Below are positions 54,524 through 60,929 of a DNA stretch of 64,000 nucleotides, piece after piece (within the stretch, counting starts at the first letter, position 1; every line of letters begins with the position of its first letter). The DNA is from Elysia chlorotica. Taxonomy: Eukaryota > Mollusca > Gastropoda > Plakobranchidae. A program made the position numbers and the translations under genes. Location of the stretch: contig RQTK01000515.1 of assembly GCA_003991915.1 (NCBI GenBank), positions 279,723 through 343,722 on the forward strand, in the 5' to 3' direction. The notes below the pieces were generated by a model. It was not told the DNA's origin. It made no database searches and saw nothing but the letters and a program-made list of their open reading frames with translations.

Positions 54524-57514
54524 CGATGAAGATGATGATAATGATGTTCCTTACTTAATTGTGATGGCGGTGTTGATCTTTCTGTTATTTATATAGGAGC
54601 TCAGTTTGACCAGACTTTAAAGTTGAAAACTTGTCTTGTTAACTTTCCTTTTTAAATCCGGACACTCAGCGATAAATTCCTGCGTCTGGTTGGACTTTGT
54701 GTGTGTGTAGAACTATGAACTGTGGACAGACGCAACCCAAATTTTCTCAGACGCCTGAAAATGACACGACCTTGGCCCATCCCCCGGTGGGTTGTCTCAC
54801 AGACTCACTCAATCTTCAGTCATACACTGTAGTGTATTGCCTGTTTTCACTAATGCTAAAGTATATTTAATTCATAGCTGGTTTTAAACTTTCAGGTTAA
54901 AAACAATGAACATAATGAATGTACATTGATAGGGGGGGCTATATATTCATGTTTAAATTAAGCTCACTATCAGAGATTTTCTTGAATCAATGTAGAGGCC
55001 TAGAGTTGTTACTTCAAGAAATATAAAAGGATTTGGTTCGAGATATCAGAAAAATTAGCCAAGTTGTGCTTGCCCTACGTGGCTTATTATGAAGACATAA
55101 AAGCGTCAGGGTCAAAGTCCAATTTCAGTATTAGGAATACTACAAGGTCATTGGGCAAATGTGAATTCGGCACTGCGATGGTGCAACTTGGAACTCCCTC
55201 TCACCGATGTAGATCTAGACCGTGTCACGTCTGGAAAGAGCGTACTATGGTCTAATCTCTTTTAGTTGCAGATTCTGACAGATACATTTATCATTAATTT
55301 TAATTTTTGTCATATTATTTATATTGTATTTTGTAACACAACCCCTTTTTAGCGAGACAGGTCGGGCACTGCCCACCCTGCCCAAAGGCACGAGCCTCCC
55401 TTGCGTTCAAGTGTTTTGTGACCTTGAGTTTGATCGGCTACGGTCAGGTTTCTATCCTAAACAATATCCGTAACTTGGAAACCAACATGTTTAGCTCTTA
55501 GCTCCAAATAATAAGAATAAAAGTTGTAGATATTTATTCAGCTTTCAGAAAATGTATAGATCTAATAGCTTCACACCAAGAATAAACCAGCCGTAGCAGA
55601 TTCATGCGCACAGAAAAAGTGAATACATAATCTTCAAGTTTTTCTTCTGACCATTGCCAACACAAACATGTAGAAAGCATGCAGAAGTAGATTGGGTACT
55701 TAGCTGGTATGGTTATTCAGGTCTCTTCATCAACTAGATCTACATCTCCATTTCTATCTACTTCTAACTCAACTGCTTGTGGCATTAACTCGCTAGGTCT
55801 AGATCTAGATATAACTACTGGCTCCTGGCCTTCACTGTCACTACTAGATCTAGATCTGCTAGACTACCACTATCGTCACTAACAATATCATCACTCTCAC
55901 CATCTAAGACATCTAAAGCTTGTTCTCAAGCAAGTAAATTCCAGATATTGTTAGAGATTGTGGATTTCAAGAGAAAATCGAGTGTCAACATGTAAATAAA
56001 GTATGAGCTGAAAACAGCTGTTATTTGCATTCAAAACAACACTGGAAGGAAGTGGAACTCTTCTTTCTTCCTATAGGAATAGTTTCGATTTATTTGGCGG
56101 TGTACAAAAGCTGTAGTCAGCCATAAAATAAACCCTCGATCGTCCGTAACACTACAGAAGCGACTTAACGGCGGATTTAATGTGCTGTAAACATGTCTAG
56201 GGTTAAGCCATGTTATTTGCATAGCTTAAGACGAGTCGTAAGCTTACCACACTGTTGTGTTTACCCTTAGGATGAATAAAAGTTAACTTAGAATTTTTTT
56301 TTCTGCAATCTTTTTTATTTTGCTAATGAATAATTTTCCTCTCGTCATGCTTTCATATATTTTTGCACTTGCTAAAATCCATCACCACAGAAAATTCTTG
56401 AAGGTGGTCCTCCAAGGAAAAAACGTAAGAAGTCAGGGGAAGATGATCACACGCCTGTGAAAAAAAAAACTAAGAAGAGTATTGATGATGGAGAGAAGAG
56501 TTCTACACCAGCTCATACTCGCGGCAAGATTATGGTCAAATTTGTGGAAAAGCAAGAACCACTACAAAACGACTCGGCTTCAAGCTCATCGGCATCAGAA
56601 GCAAGCAAGAGCTCCGCCACTGTCACACCAAGGAAGAAAAAAATGTCCAAAAAGAAGTTGCTAGATCTAAATGGCGATATTGATGACAGCTTGCTAACTT
56701 TTTCGTCTCCTGTTACTGCTAGCACGCAGAAGAGGAAAAAAGAGACTGCTGAGACAACAAATGTAGTTGGCAAAGCGGAAAATTCCCCACCCCAGGGATC
56801 AGAGTTTTTAAGTACAGGTGTACTCAACGAGAGCCTTCTGGCATTCTCATCGCCGACCTCTGTGAAAAGTAAACAGAAAATTGCTGACAGGAAAGCTCTG
56901 TCATCGGTAAAAATGTCTGAGGATACTGAAAATGGTGAAAGTTTTGCACCATTCTTTAGTCCAATAAAAACTGAAAGGTAAGAGTCCATTGAACTTTAAA
57001 TTTTATTTATTTTTCAGATTGTTTTCCCTACTTGTTGGATCAGTGTAATGTGATTAAAAAAAAAGACTGTTACATGTATTTCAAATTTAAACACTCAACT
57101 TAAATTTTAAAAGGAAAAAATTTAAGTATTTCCGAAATATCTATTTTGACTATTAAAAGGTGAGTGCCACAAAGACCTTACAATTACAGCCAAGGGTACA
57201 TTGCTTGCAGTTAAAATGAATATTCTGGATTTACTTGATGAGCATTATTTGACGGATGTTGGTTTACTTCAATGCAATTTTTGTTGTTGTTATTAGAATT
57301 AATACACAATATTGAGTACAAATGACGAATTATCATCTAACAGAATGCTGCATGATGATGCTTATACTTTTCATTATAGTAAAATTGCTCAGAAGGCATT
57401 CTCTCCCCCCCCCCCCCCCCCTTTCTTTTTAATTTTTTTTGCAGACCACTAGGTGAAGTGCCAAGCACAAGTAGTAAACAGAAAAAGTCCAAGAAAAGCA
57501 AAAAGAAATCTTGA
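26740..57514 (+). CDS. ubtf: UBF-like nucleolar transcription factor (UBTF family), three HMG boxes
   Basis: UBF binds rRNA gene promoters and bodies as a dimer, bends DNA through HMG boxes and supports RNA polymerase I initiation. Join: 26740-26743 (proposed), 32784-32950, 34728-34817, 35190-35330, 38810-38874, 41711-41843, 44373-44483, 46262-46386, 47896-48034, 52492-52596, 56391-56977, 57445-57514. It totals 1737 nt, 578 aa plus stop, with consistent phases. Residues 2-87 match the UBF N-terminal region (DWTQDEQKSLLEQVL, KIRKFRLLSEIL). HMG box 1 is about 90-157 (KKPPPATALYLKDH, AVTQKWKDCSQDKK), box 2 about 174-245 (KYHKLSEHKKLKWILKA), box 3 about 272-345 (KLSQLYHGLSEQELFKLHED). The tail 361-578 has a nuclear-localisation-like PPRKKRKK, Ser-rich linkers, three (D/E)S..xFxSP repeats and a Lys/Ser end. 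Vertebrate UBF is about 760 aa with six boxes and an acidic tail; those are missing here. The gene name rests on the family match, and orthology is inferred. Confidence 0.92.
26771..28040. mobile_element. Nested hAT-like MITE cluster
   Basis: Six copies of an end reading GGCACTCCTTGAGT..TGTGG then TCCCTAGCC occur: plus at 26771, 26848, 27031 and 27606; minus ending at 27568 and 28040. Bases 26848-27029 and 27859-28040 form a 182-bp inverted pair with no difference noticed. The unit 27031-27568 is flanked on both sides by CATATTTG, an 8-bp target duplication as made by hAT transposases. The sister arm near 27860 keeps the same site empty (ACATATTTGATTG). No transposase frame is present; the short frames here are shadows. 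The cluster begins 28 bp past the proposed exon-1 donor of the UBF-like gene. Confidence 0.88.
28041..29754 (+). other. UBF-like intron 1, unassigned part
   Basis: Short open frames (28278-28642) show no family signature. No repeat of a recognised family is seen in this 1.7 kb. Confidence 0.5.
29755..30590 (-). mobile_element. RTE-like LINE reverse-transcriptase fragment (minus)
   Basis: The minus frame 30103-30432 includes DDISLLSQLMQQNVQKKLNR, AAEVWKTRLLNIGKTEAM and RINSRQADPL, the reverse-transcriptase region with its DD-type block (FADDI normally, here LLDDI). The upstream frame 30395-30580 reads FVTIIIQQIYEDPT and VIHDRKLS. Downstream blocks (29860-30110) match 18010-18300. It is dead, with stops and an altered catalytic block. 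Confidence 0.8.
30638..31697. mobile_element. Fold-back mariner (two 429-bp inverted arms)
   Basis: Both ends read CGAGGGCGGGCTGATAAATA or nearly so and are embedded in (TA)n, as expected for TA insertion. Arms 30638-31066 (minus sense) and 31269-31697 (plus sense) each carry the C-terminal mariner transposase with HDNARPRTS or HDNAQPRTS, SPDLAPSDFFSFPLLKKHL and RDGDYVEK. The spacing between the last two catalytic Asp is 34 residues, so the class is DD34D. The 202-bp spacer, read minus, adds the first catalytic Asp (FWDMEGIVHIEFLEQGTTIN). The N-terminal DNA-binding half is absent, so no full transposase is encoded. Confidence 0.92.
31705..32579 (+). other. UBF-like intron 1, 3' part
   Basis: No recognised element or exon. 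Confidence 0.5.
32580..32730 (+). mobile_element. SINE fragment (plus)
   Basis: Diverged body: TGGTAAGGTGTCAGTACT, GGCTGAGACAGCCTCAGTAT, CCTGCCCTGTCTCTGTGTAT, ATAAAATTGTCAGATTTCAG, TCTTGGGACCC. It ends about 50 bp before coding exon 2 of the UBF-like gene. Confidence 0.75.
32784..32950 (+). CDS. ubtf: UBF-like coding exon 2
   Basis: Residues 2-57. Acceptor TTTTACCTTTCAG, donor AAG|GTATAG. Encodes WTQDEQKSLLEQVLKMVGDK, then VQWDKLDVNSRTAEDCEKMF, the UBF N-terminal dimerisation-type region. An internal GACAAG|GTGAGC at 32845 is a possible alternative donor, but the frame reads through it. Confidence 0.88.
33310..33420 (+). repeat. Dispersed repeat D2, copy 1
   Basis: CCCATACTCTTTGACA, AGTCAAAAGTTAGGGTCCTG and TGTACTAGGGAAACAGC have counterparts in the same order at 41040-41110. 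The class is unknown. Confidence 0.55.
33580..34150 (+). mobile_element. CR1/L2-like LINE 3' end with (ATT)n tail
   Basis: A nearly unbroken C-terminal frame reads FAFYVIKCLNEQAPSYLSQS, GPKVWNTLPQYIRESGSIE, FKRSLKHHLFQSYT and stop at about 33901. One frame change precedes it (YWLPVEQRIVYKV). The 3' end has the stem-loop words AAAGCGCCCAGAGCC and GGGTTGGGCGCTATATAAAT and then about 18 ATT triplets. It is a relatively young 5'-truncated copy in UBF-like intron 2. Confidence 0.88.
34151..34727 (+). other. UBF-like intron 2, 3' part
   Basis: A (TA)n run at about 34212-34226. Otherwise AT-rich without recognised features. Confidence 0.55.
34728..34817 (+). CDS. ubtf: UBF-like coding exon 3
   Basis: Residues 58-87, phase 0 at both ends, acceptor ATCTGTCCACAG, donor AAT|GTGAGT. 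IRKFRLLSEILNEAASEVEK matches human UBF VRKFRTLTELILDAQEHVKN, the strongest single link to the family in the N-terminal region. Confidence 0.93.
35190..35330 (+). CDS. ubtf: UBF-like coding exon 4 (HMG box 1, N part)
   Basis: Residues 88-134. Acceptor TTGCACCCCTTCAG, donor AAG|GTGCTC (weak). Encodes FPKKPPPATALYLKDHRAEF and RAVTQKWKDCSQDKK, the first two helices of box 1. Confidence 0.93.
35331..35938 (+). other. UBF-like intron 4, 5' part
   Basis: Holds a small inverted pair at about 35747-35825 (CGCTGCCAATCCAACC / GGTTGGCAGC). Its ends resemble those of the long TIR composite at 49919 and 58011, so it may be a tiny deletion derivative. Confidence 0.45.
35939..38559. mobile_element. 2.6-kb TIR element with GACGTCCG-rich tandem arrays
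   Basis: Left end TATATGAGCCATTCC and right end GGAATGGCTCATATA are inverted repeats about 2.6 kb apart, extending imperfectly by about 8 more bases. No transposase frame lies inside. From about 36300 to 37400 there are five to six tandem units of about 177-208 bp with TTTGTAAGAGTGACGTCCGT and TACTGTTCCAACAGC. On the right half the core motif appears inverted (TCTTACGGACGTAAC at 37622 and 37798). At 37915-38220 there is a two-copy array of about 154 bp with AAAGTGCATGACGTCCGTTA. It looks like a non-autonomous element with subterminal binding-site arrays. Confidence 0.78.
36300..37400. repeat. Tandem array, units of about 180 bp
   Basis: Unit starts can be placed at about 36310, 36486, 36662, 36839, 37047 and 37225 by GTGACGTCCGTAAGAAAAAT or variants. 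One unit is longer because of a partial duplication near 37020. Units share ATTGAAGAAACCCAATCGCT and ACATGATACTGTTCCA. Confidence 0.9.
38614..38697. mobile_element. 84-bp palindromic micro-element
   Basis: CAGGGATGGGAATT near the left is exactly inverted as AATTCCCATCCCTG at the right, and the outer ACTTTAAAA / TTTAAAAGT extends the match with one gap. It could be a minimal MITE or a stable RNA hairpin within the intron. It lies 112 bp before coding exon 5. Confidence 0.75.
38810..38874 (+). CDS. ubtf: UBF-like coding exon 5 (HMG box 1, C part)
   Basis: Residues 135-155 plus two nucleotides. Acceptor TTTTTCATAACAG, donor AA|GTAAGT. Encodes EYYKNKYRKRMEKYKKKIED, the basic third helix of box 1. 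Too short to find by frame length. Confidence 0.9.
39081..40453. repeat. Identical 94-bp direct repeats flanking 1.2 kb
   Basis: 39081-39174 and 40360-40453 are identical over 94 bases (start AGGGAGCAAGCTTTAATTTC, end CAACAGTCTAGGCCCTT). The 1185 bases between hold a TIR element (39228-40336). The repeat is far too long for a target-site duplication. Confidence 0.93.
39228..40336. mobile_element. TIR element, AGGGATGCCAC ends, copy 1
   Basis: Left end AGGGATGCCACTTTTCCGGA and right end TCTGGGTGGCATCCCT share an 11-bp exact inverted terminus, with CCGGAAAT words near both ends. The inside holds TTCGTTGAGGTTAAGTACAT and CTGTTAGCGAGACTATTTCC. A shorter copy with the same internal order is at 52976-53488. 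No transposase is seen; the 123-aa minus frame has no family signature. Confidence 0.8.
40590..40790. repeat. Dispersed repeat D1, copy 2
   Basis: GA run, poly-G, then GTTACTGTTAGG, GACTGAGTAACAGTTCACAA, AGATAGCCTATTTCAAGACT and TTGGTCATGTTAATTTTT, parallel to 205-395. Confidence 0.75.
40791..41710 (+). other. UBF-like intron 5, 3' part
   Basis: Holds D2 repeat copy 2 at about 41040-41110 (GCCCCATAGTCTTTGACA, TGTACTAGGCAAACAGC). Otherwise no recognised feature. Confidence 0.5.
41711..41843 (+). CDS. ubtf: UBF-like coding exon 6 (linker and HMG box 2, N part)
   Basis: Residues 156-200. Acceptor TTTTTACCCATTAG, donor GAG|GTCAGT. KKNHPSLLFRDPN corresponds to the human REDHPDLIQNAKK linker. Then MSAPVLPNPLALYVKHIQPK opens box 2. 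Confidence 0.9.
41844..44372 (+). other. UBF-like intron 6
   Basis: Contains a minus-strand SINE body at about 42405-42500 (ATAACCGATCACATTATACT, ACACAACCC, AATAGGCCAGGAG). Poly-T/poly-G tracts lie at about 43821-43880 (doubtful assembly). The rest is unassigned AT-rich sequence. Confidence 0.55.
44373..44483 (+). CDS. ubtf: UBF-like coding exon 7 (HMG box 2, C part)
   Basis: Residues 201-237, phase 0 at both ends. The T-rich acceptor ends TTTTTTTAAG; the donor AAG|GTTCAA is weak, but read-through stops within three codons. KYHKLSEHKKLKWILKAKEQ matches human [20 protein letters not shown]. Confidence 0.92.
44484..46261 (+). other. UBF-like intron 7
   Basis: 44866 (GATGCCAATTTTTCATAAAT) and 46078-46100 (CCCCCTGACCCCCTTACAGG) recall the ends of the AGGGATGCCAC family and may bound a decayed copy. 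(AT/TTA/AGT)n runs lie at about 44960-45030. No exon. Confidence 0.45.
46262..46386 (+). CDS. ubtf: UBF-like coding exon 8 (linker, start of HMG box 3)
   Basis: Residues 238-278 plus two nucleotides. Acceptor TGTTTTTCCTCAG, donor AT|GTATGA (weak). AQCEIYRKEKPDAGLKPP and KEDKKILDKHEGKPLAPA parallel the human [20 protein letters not shown] segment before box 3. Confidence 0.88.
46387..47895 (+). other. UBF-like intron 8
   Basis: CT-rich run at about 46440-46525 and GA/GATA-rich run at about 47620-47790. No recognised element. The 101-aa plus frame at 47339 has no family signature. Confidence 0.5.
47896..48034 (+). CDS. ubtf: UBF-like coding exon 9 (HMG box 3)
   Basis: Residues 279-325. Acceptor CTAATCTCTCCAG, donor CAG|GTACAG. 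FRYFCGSVKVDSELSIAERS and KLSQLYHGLSEQELFKLHED match human LYCAELMANMKDVPSTERM and QQWKLLSQKEKDAYHKKCDQ. Confidence 0.92.
48035..48957 (+). other. UBF-like intron 9, 5' part
   Basis: An (AT)n run near 48531-48543 and several TCTAGATC words. Nothing else recognised. Confidence 0.5.
48958..49180 (+). mobile_element. tRNA-headed SINE, complete
   Basis: Head: box A TTAGCTCATGTGGTAGAGCA and box B GGGTTCAAGTCTC, but the ends (GGGCGAA / ATCGGCA) do not pair as an acceptor stem. Body: GCTGGTTGGGTCGGTGTCAG, TATAATGTGACCGGCTGAGG, ATAAAATTGTCAGGCGTAAG, TCTTGGGGCCAG. The head differs from the one at 1868-2040 while the body is nearly the same. Confidence 0.9.
49181..49918 (+). other. UBF-like intron 9, middle
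   Basis: GA- and A-rich simple sequence at about 49300-49470. No gene or recognised element. Confidence 0.5.
49919..52243. mobile_element. Long TIR/SINE composite element, copy 1
   Basis: The left end ACATAGCTACCAACCAGTAC and the right end GTTGGCAGCTATG are inverted repeats. The internal order is shared with 58011-59534: GACCTCCCGAGTACGTCCGT, GGATGTCCTGTTGATCGCTC, CGGCTGAGCCTCTAATCAAC, ACAGACACACACAC, a GCCGATTGAAGACCAATA-like word, TAGATCTAATCC and a tRNA-headed SINE (about 51566-51780). The end reads ATCTGTATTTGCTTTCTCAA. No transposase. Confidence 0.85.
51566..51785 (+). mobile_element. tRNA-headed SINE inside composite copy 1
   Basis: Head GAATGGCTCAAGTGGCAGAG, body TACCCTACTGGCTGTTTCAG, GTGTTAGCTGAGCCAGAATC, CCGCACTGTCTCTGTATGAC and tail TCTTGGGACCCGTGCAGTC. 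The same module is at the same place in copy 2 (59025-59170, truncated). Confidence 0.78.
52244..52330 (-). mobile_element. SINE body fragment (minus)
   Basis: CATGCTGACACATCGAGACA, AGCAGGAATACCAGGATT and TTTCAGCTGGGGCC correspond to the reversed body. It directly abuts the composite's right end. Confidence 0.55.
52492..52596 (+). CDS. ubtf: UBF-like coding exon 10 (end of HMG box 3)
   Basis: Residues 326-360, phase 0 at both ends. Acceptor CCTTATTCAG, donor AAG|GTATGT. IVQAYIQDFSSYYKSLPADK and QELEQASLESL match the human DYEVELLRFLESLPEEEQQR helix that closes box 3. Confidence 0.92.
52597..52975 (+). other. UBF-like intron 10, 5' part
   Basis: No recognised feature. Confidence 0.5.
52976..53488. 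mobile_element. TIR element, AGGGATGCCAC ends, copy 2 (short)
   Basis: GAGATGCCACTTTTCCAGAA at the left and TTTGGGTGGCATCC at the right, with TAAACTTTGTTGAGGCGG, CATCTGTTAGCGAGTAATAG, CATTCTCAGAGCCTCTCTAA and CCCCTGACCCCCCTG in the same order as 39228-40336. It is about half the length, so it is internally deleted. Confidence 0.8.
53489..56390 (+). other. UBF-like intron 10, 3' part
   Basis: An (AAT)n/(ATG)n block at about 54385-54545 contains a tandem copy of ATGGTAATGATAGTACATGT. 55730-55860 is dense in CTAGATCTAGAT-type words. No exon or recognised transposon. Confidence 0.5.
56391..56977 (+). CDS. ubtf: UBF-like coding exon 11 (basic/Ser-rich tail)
   Basis: Residues 361-555 plus two nucleotides; the longest exon. 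Acceptor ATCCATCACCACAG, donor AG|GTAAGA. It opens with KILEGGPPRKKRKK, a likely nuclear/nucleolar targeting signal, and continues with Lys clusters and Ser runs. Three related motifs occur: DSLLTFSSP (459-467), ESLLAFSSP (507-515) and ESFAPFFSP (543-551). No acidic run is present, unlike vertebrate UBF. Confidence 0.93.
57406..57421. repeat. Poly-C tract before the last coding exon
   Basis: About 16 C's, with the T-rich acceptor tract of coding exon 12 just after. Length is probably unreliable. Confidence 0.85.
57445..57514 (+). CDS. ubtf: UBF-like coding exon 12 (stop codon)
   Basis: Residues 556-577 and TGA; after the split Arg it reads PLGEVPSTSSKQKKSKKSKK plus KS. Acceptor TTTTTTTTGCAG. 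Three bases after TGA comes GTGAGT, a good donor, suggesting an intron in the 3' UTR. A proximal AATAAA is at 57730-57735. Confidence 0.9.
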
Positions 57515-57729
57515 AGTGTGAGTATTGTGGTCTTTTAAAAAAAAATAGTACAAATATGTTATGAGAAAAAAGATGAAGCTATCATTCATAACAATTTAAG
57601 AAAGAAGAGACAAATTTACATGTCCAAATGAGTCATCAAGGATCCTGAAGAATTTCTCTCCTGATTTTTTTGCACAATGATAAGTAGTGATGTTTTATTT
57701 TTAAAATTTTTAAATTCCACCACAAGGCA

Positions 57730-57735
57730 AATAAA
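57730..57735 (+). promoter_or_regulatory. ubtf: Proximal polyadenylation signal of the UBF-like gene
   Basis: AATAAA about 216 bases past the stop. It would be used if the donor at 57518 is not spliced. Confidence 0.45.
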
Positions 57736-57811
57736 ACTCACTGAATCTCAGAAAAGGTTCTTCAAGTTTTGATTGAGCAATTTCTTCTTTGACTCTATGA
57801 TGACTCAGAAT

Positions 57812-57990
57812 GAAGTAGGTGGGTGGGTCGCATAAATTTTAGAGCAACGGGCTCTTGTTTGGGAGATCTGGGGTTTGGTCTCAGATGCAAATATATTTAT
57901 TATATTTGCCCCCTACTTATTGGGTCATTATCATAATTTTCCAGGTGAGACAGAAGTCCTGGTATTCGGGCACTATCTCTCTGTGGAAGG
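57812..57990 (+). mobile_element. SINE, strongly diverged
   Basis: Head remnant GAGCAACGGGCTC and GGGGTTTGGTCTCAGATG. Body CCCCTACTTATTGGGTCATT, CAGGTGAGACAGAAGTCCTG, CACTATCTCTCTGTGGAAGG. Confidence 0.65.
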
Positions 57991-58010
57991 CGTAAAGTTG
58001 TAAAATGTTA

Positions 58011-59534
58011 GCATAGCTGCCAACCAGAACATTTAATAGATATTAAGTAGGTGTTTGACCTTCCGAGTTCACCCGTCCATATCTGGTTGAAAAAAAATCC
58101 AGCAAAAAATTGGATGTCCCTTCAATCGCTCAGTACTTGCTGCCATTTTCGGCAATAACATGTGGTTCACCAACTGTTTTCTGGGCCCATTCACATTTTA
58201 ACATCTCATAAGCACCCCCTATGCTTCGTGGCACTAAGATCGGCTGAGTCTTTAATCAACTTGTAGAATAATAGTTCATTTGCAGCTCTTTTTGGTAAAA
58301 AAAAAACAATTATGGTTCCGCCAGCGGCGATCTGTCCATCCGAGAATCCTTTGTTTTTTTTACCTGTGCTACTGCTAGGCAGAGAGTTTGTTTCCAAGAA
58401 TCCATTTTTGGGGGGCAACCAGTTAGACTGATTTAGACTTTCATATTTTGTAGAGCTAGGCACAATCGCTGCCACTCTTTCACACAGACACACAGACACA
58501 CACACTCCCGACGGGCGGCGCATTATTCCATTTTACTCATATATGTTACATAGCGTACAAGATCTTGTATTTTAAAATATCAATAAATATTCCTGGGCTT
58601 ATTTATTTAAATTCTCTTCTCTTTAAAATTTGGTCAAAAGGTTTTTATTTCCTTATGAAAGTAATCCAGAAAACAGATTTCACTACTCTATACATTCTGC
58701 TAACATACTATCCTTTGCACCATTTTATTATTTTAATGTCCCATAGGGCCTAGGACATCTAGATTTTCGATCACTTTTCATGCATTTACGATCTTTTTGG
58801 GGACACCCGATTCTTGGTACATGTATCCCCAGTTAAATTGCCGATTGAAGACTGATACCTCCAAACAAACCTATCTGTTGTTCCGAAGTGGAACTGAATC
58901 TTGTGAAAGTGAATCTAGATCTAGATTGTAGCTTTTTGTTCTAAATCTATTTGATATTACATGGTTTTAATTTAGATCTAATTCTGTGATATAGATCGGG
59001 AACTTAATAGTTGAACTTGAAGAGCGAAATGGCTCAAGTGGCAAAGTGTCTCGTTCTCATGAAGTACCTATATCTAGTTCGAAACCGACTGGGCAAATTT
59101 ATTTGTCGAATTTTGTCCCTTACTGGTTGCTTTAGTCAATGGCAACAGTGTTGGTTCCAATTGCTTTGGGCATGCTAGAATTTTAAGAAAGCTCAAATTA
59201 TTTAGCCAACCCTCTTGAAAATATTATATTTATTTCATGCACAGCCTGGATATTGCTGACATGGTGTTTCTGATACCATGAAATCAATTTAAAAAAATGA
59301 TTTTTTTTTTTAACAAACAAATTTACTAAAAACAAACCACCCCCCCCCCCAAAAAAAAAAAAACGCATTTTTTAAATAAACCTAGTCCTTGGAGTAGTTT
59401 ATAAAGTTAAGGTTGAGCTTGTGTTTAAGTCAATATTGGTAGCTGAACCAAATAAGCTTGGCCATCAATTAGGCTTGCAGTGACTAATCACGCTAAAAAT
59501 CTGTATTTGCTTTCTCAAAAGTTGGCAACTATGC
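58011..59534. mobile_element. Long TIR/SINE composite element, copy 2
   Basis: Left end GCATAGCTGCCAACCAGAAC and right end GTTGGCAACTATGC are inverted repeats. The internal order equals copy 1 at 49919-52243, but about 800 bp shorter. It includes GGATGTCCCTTCAATCGCTC, CGGCTGAGTCTTTAATCAAC, ACACAGACACACACAC, GCCGATTGAAGACTGATA and a SINE head AATGGCTCAAGTGGCAAAGT at about 59030. Confidence 0.85.
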
Positions 59535-59724
59535 GTTTTTTTTTCAAATCCATTCGCAATATATGAAGTATAACCTCCCCACTCCGGGAATGTGTGGTTA
59601 TTTGATTTACTGACTCCCTATGTTTACGGTGATTGCAGGTTATTACTTATGATAGCGTACTTAGATAAATTACCGTGCAATTTCTCATAAACCAAATTTT
59701 ACAAGAAAATAGTGTGTTTTTTTC

Positions 59725-60036
59725 TCTTTGGACTCATAGTTCAAAGTTTTTCTGGTCTTATCCTCTCACACAACAAATAGGCATCAGAAAAATAATACCT
59801 ATCAAGCAGAATTTAATGCTTATTGCTACCCAAGACATATCTTTAAAAGAAATGGGGTTGGGTAAAGGTTGCTTTAGAAAGAAAACGAGAGAACACTATC
59901 ATGAACGCAGGTTTAAACAAATGTCTACTAATTTAACACTTTTACGGATCAGATATGTCCTTGTGTAATTCAAATCCTCTTTATTCGAAGTTTAGATCAA
60001 ATCAAAAGAAATTTGAATTATGAGGTTTCCACTGTA
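59725..60036 (+). mobile_element. R3 TIR element, 3' part
   Basis: AGTTCAAAGTTTTTCTGGTC, an AATAGGCATCAGAAA-like word, TTCGAAGTTTAGATCAAAT and the exact right end ATTATGAGGTTTCCACTGTA, as at 20327-20797 and 4570-4894. Confidence 0.75.
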
Positions 60037-60920
60037 AGTAGTACCAATATGGATATGGTAGAATAGGCCAAAATAGTAGTCAACAAAATGGAAGATATTT
60101 AAATGCCCACCAATCAATCAACTGGAAAAGGGTAGAAAATAATAAAACATGTGTTAGACGTTGTCAATCAGATAATTAATAATACATAATGTGTATTTCT
60201 ACATAACAATCATAAGTAAATGACACTGCTCTGGGTGTAGTAATCAAATAGCATCATGTCATTCTGCTTCTACTAGTGGAAATGACATAAGCTCCAGTCT
60301 AGGCAAAGCCTATCAAGTCGAGCTAAGGGGAGATAATTCACTATACTATAGCTGACCAAGGACCACTTCTTGGGACCCTAGGCGCTGCTTTCCGTCGGTT
60401 TTCACACACCAGGTCATGTAACTCACGAACAGCTCAGACTCTGGGGAGCCAAGGACTGGTGGATAGCAATAATCCTTTACATTACATCTCCATACATGTC
60501 TAGCTTTAATAACTTATCATAACATCTTAATCTCGTAAATTATGTATAATTAAGAATAGGTTAGAACAATACCTCATACCGTTTACATAGAATTAAATGA
60601 GCCATCTGTAAATGTCTAAGTAAAGTAGTCAACTGAAACTGTCTGAAATGGAGGGGAAGAAGGTATTTCAAAAAGAAATTTGATTATAAATGTTTCAAGT
60701 GTCAACTGACCCGGAAGTGATACAATACTCTTCGAATAGTTAAACTCTTGAAGCTGAATTAACTCCAATAAGAAAAGATATTATAACTCAGTACATCCAA
60801 ATTGAAATAATGCTTTGGCTGCAACTTAAACTCACAACTGTAAAGAAAGATAGAATACAAATAACACAACTGCATACAGATGGTCACTCTCAGGTGTATA
60901 TTCCAGGGGTCCCTCTCGTA
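60037..60920. other. Unassigned stretch
   Basis: No gene or recognised element. If the 3'-UTR intron is real, this lies within it. Confidence 0.5.
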
Positions 60921-60929
60921 CTGATTTAG

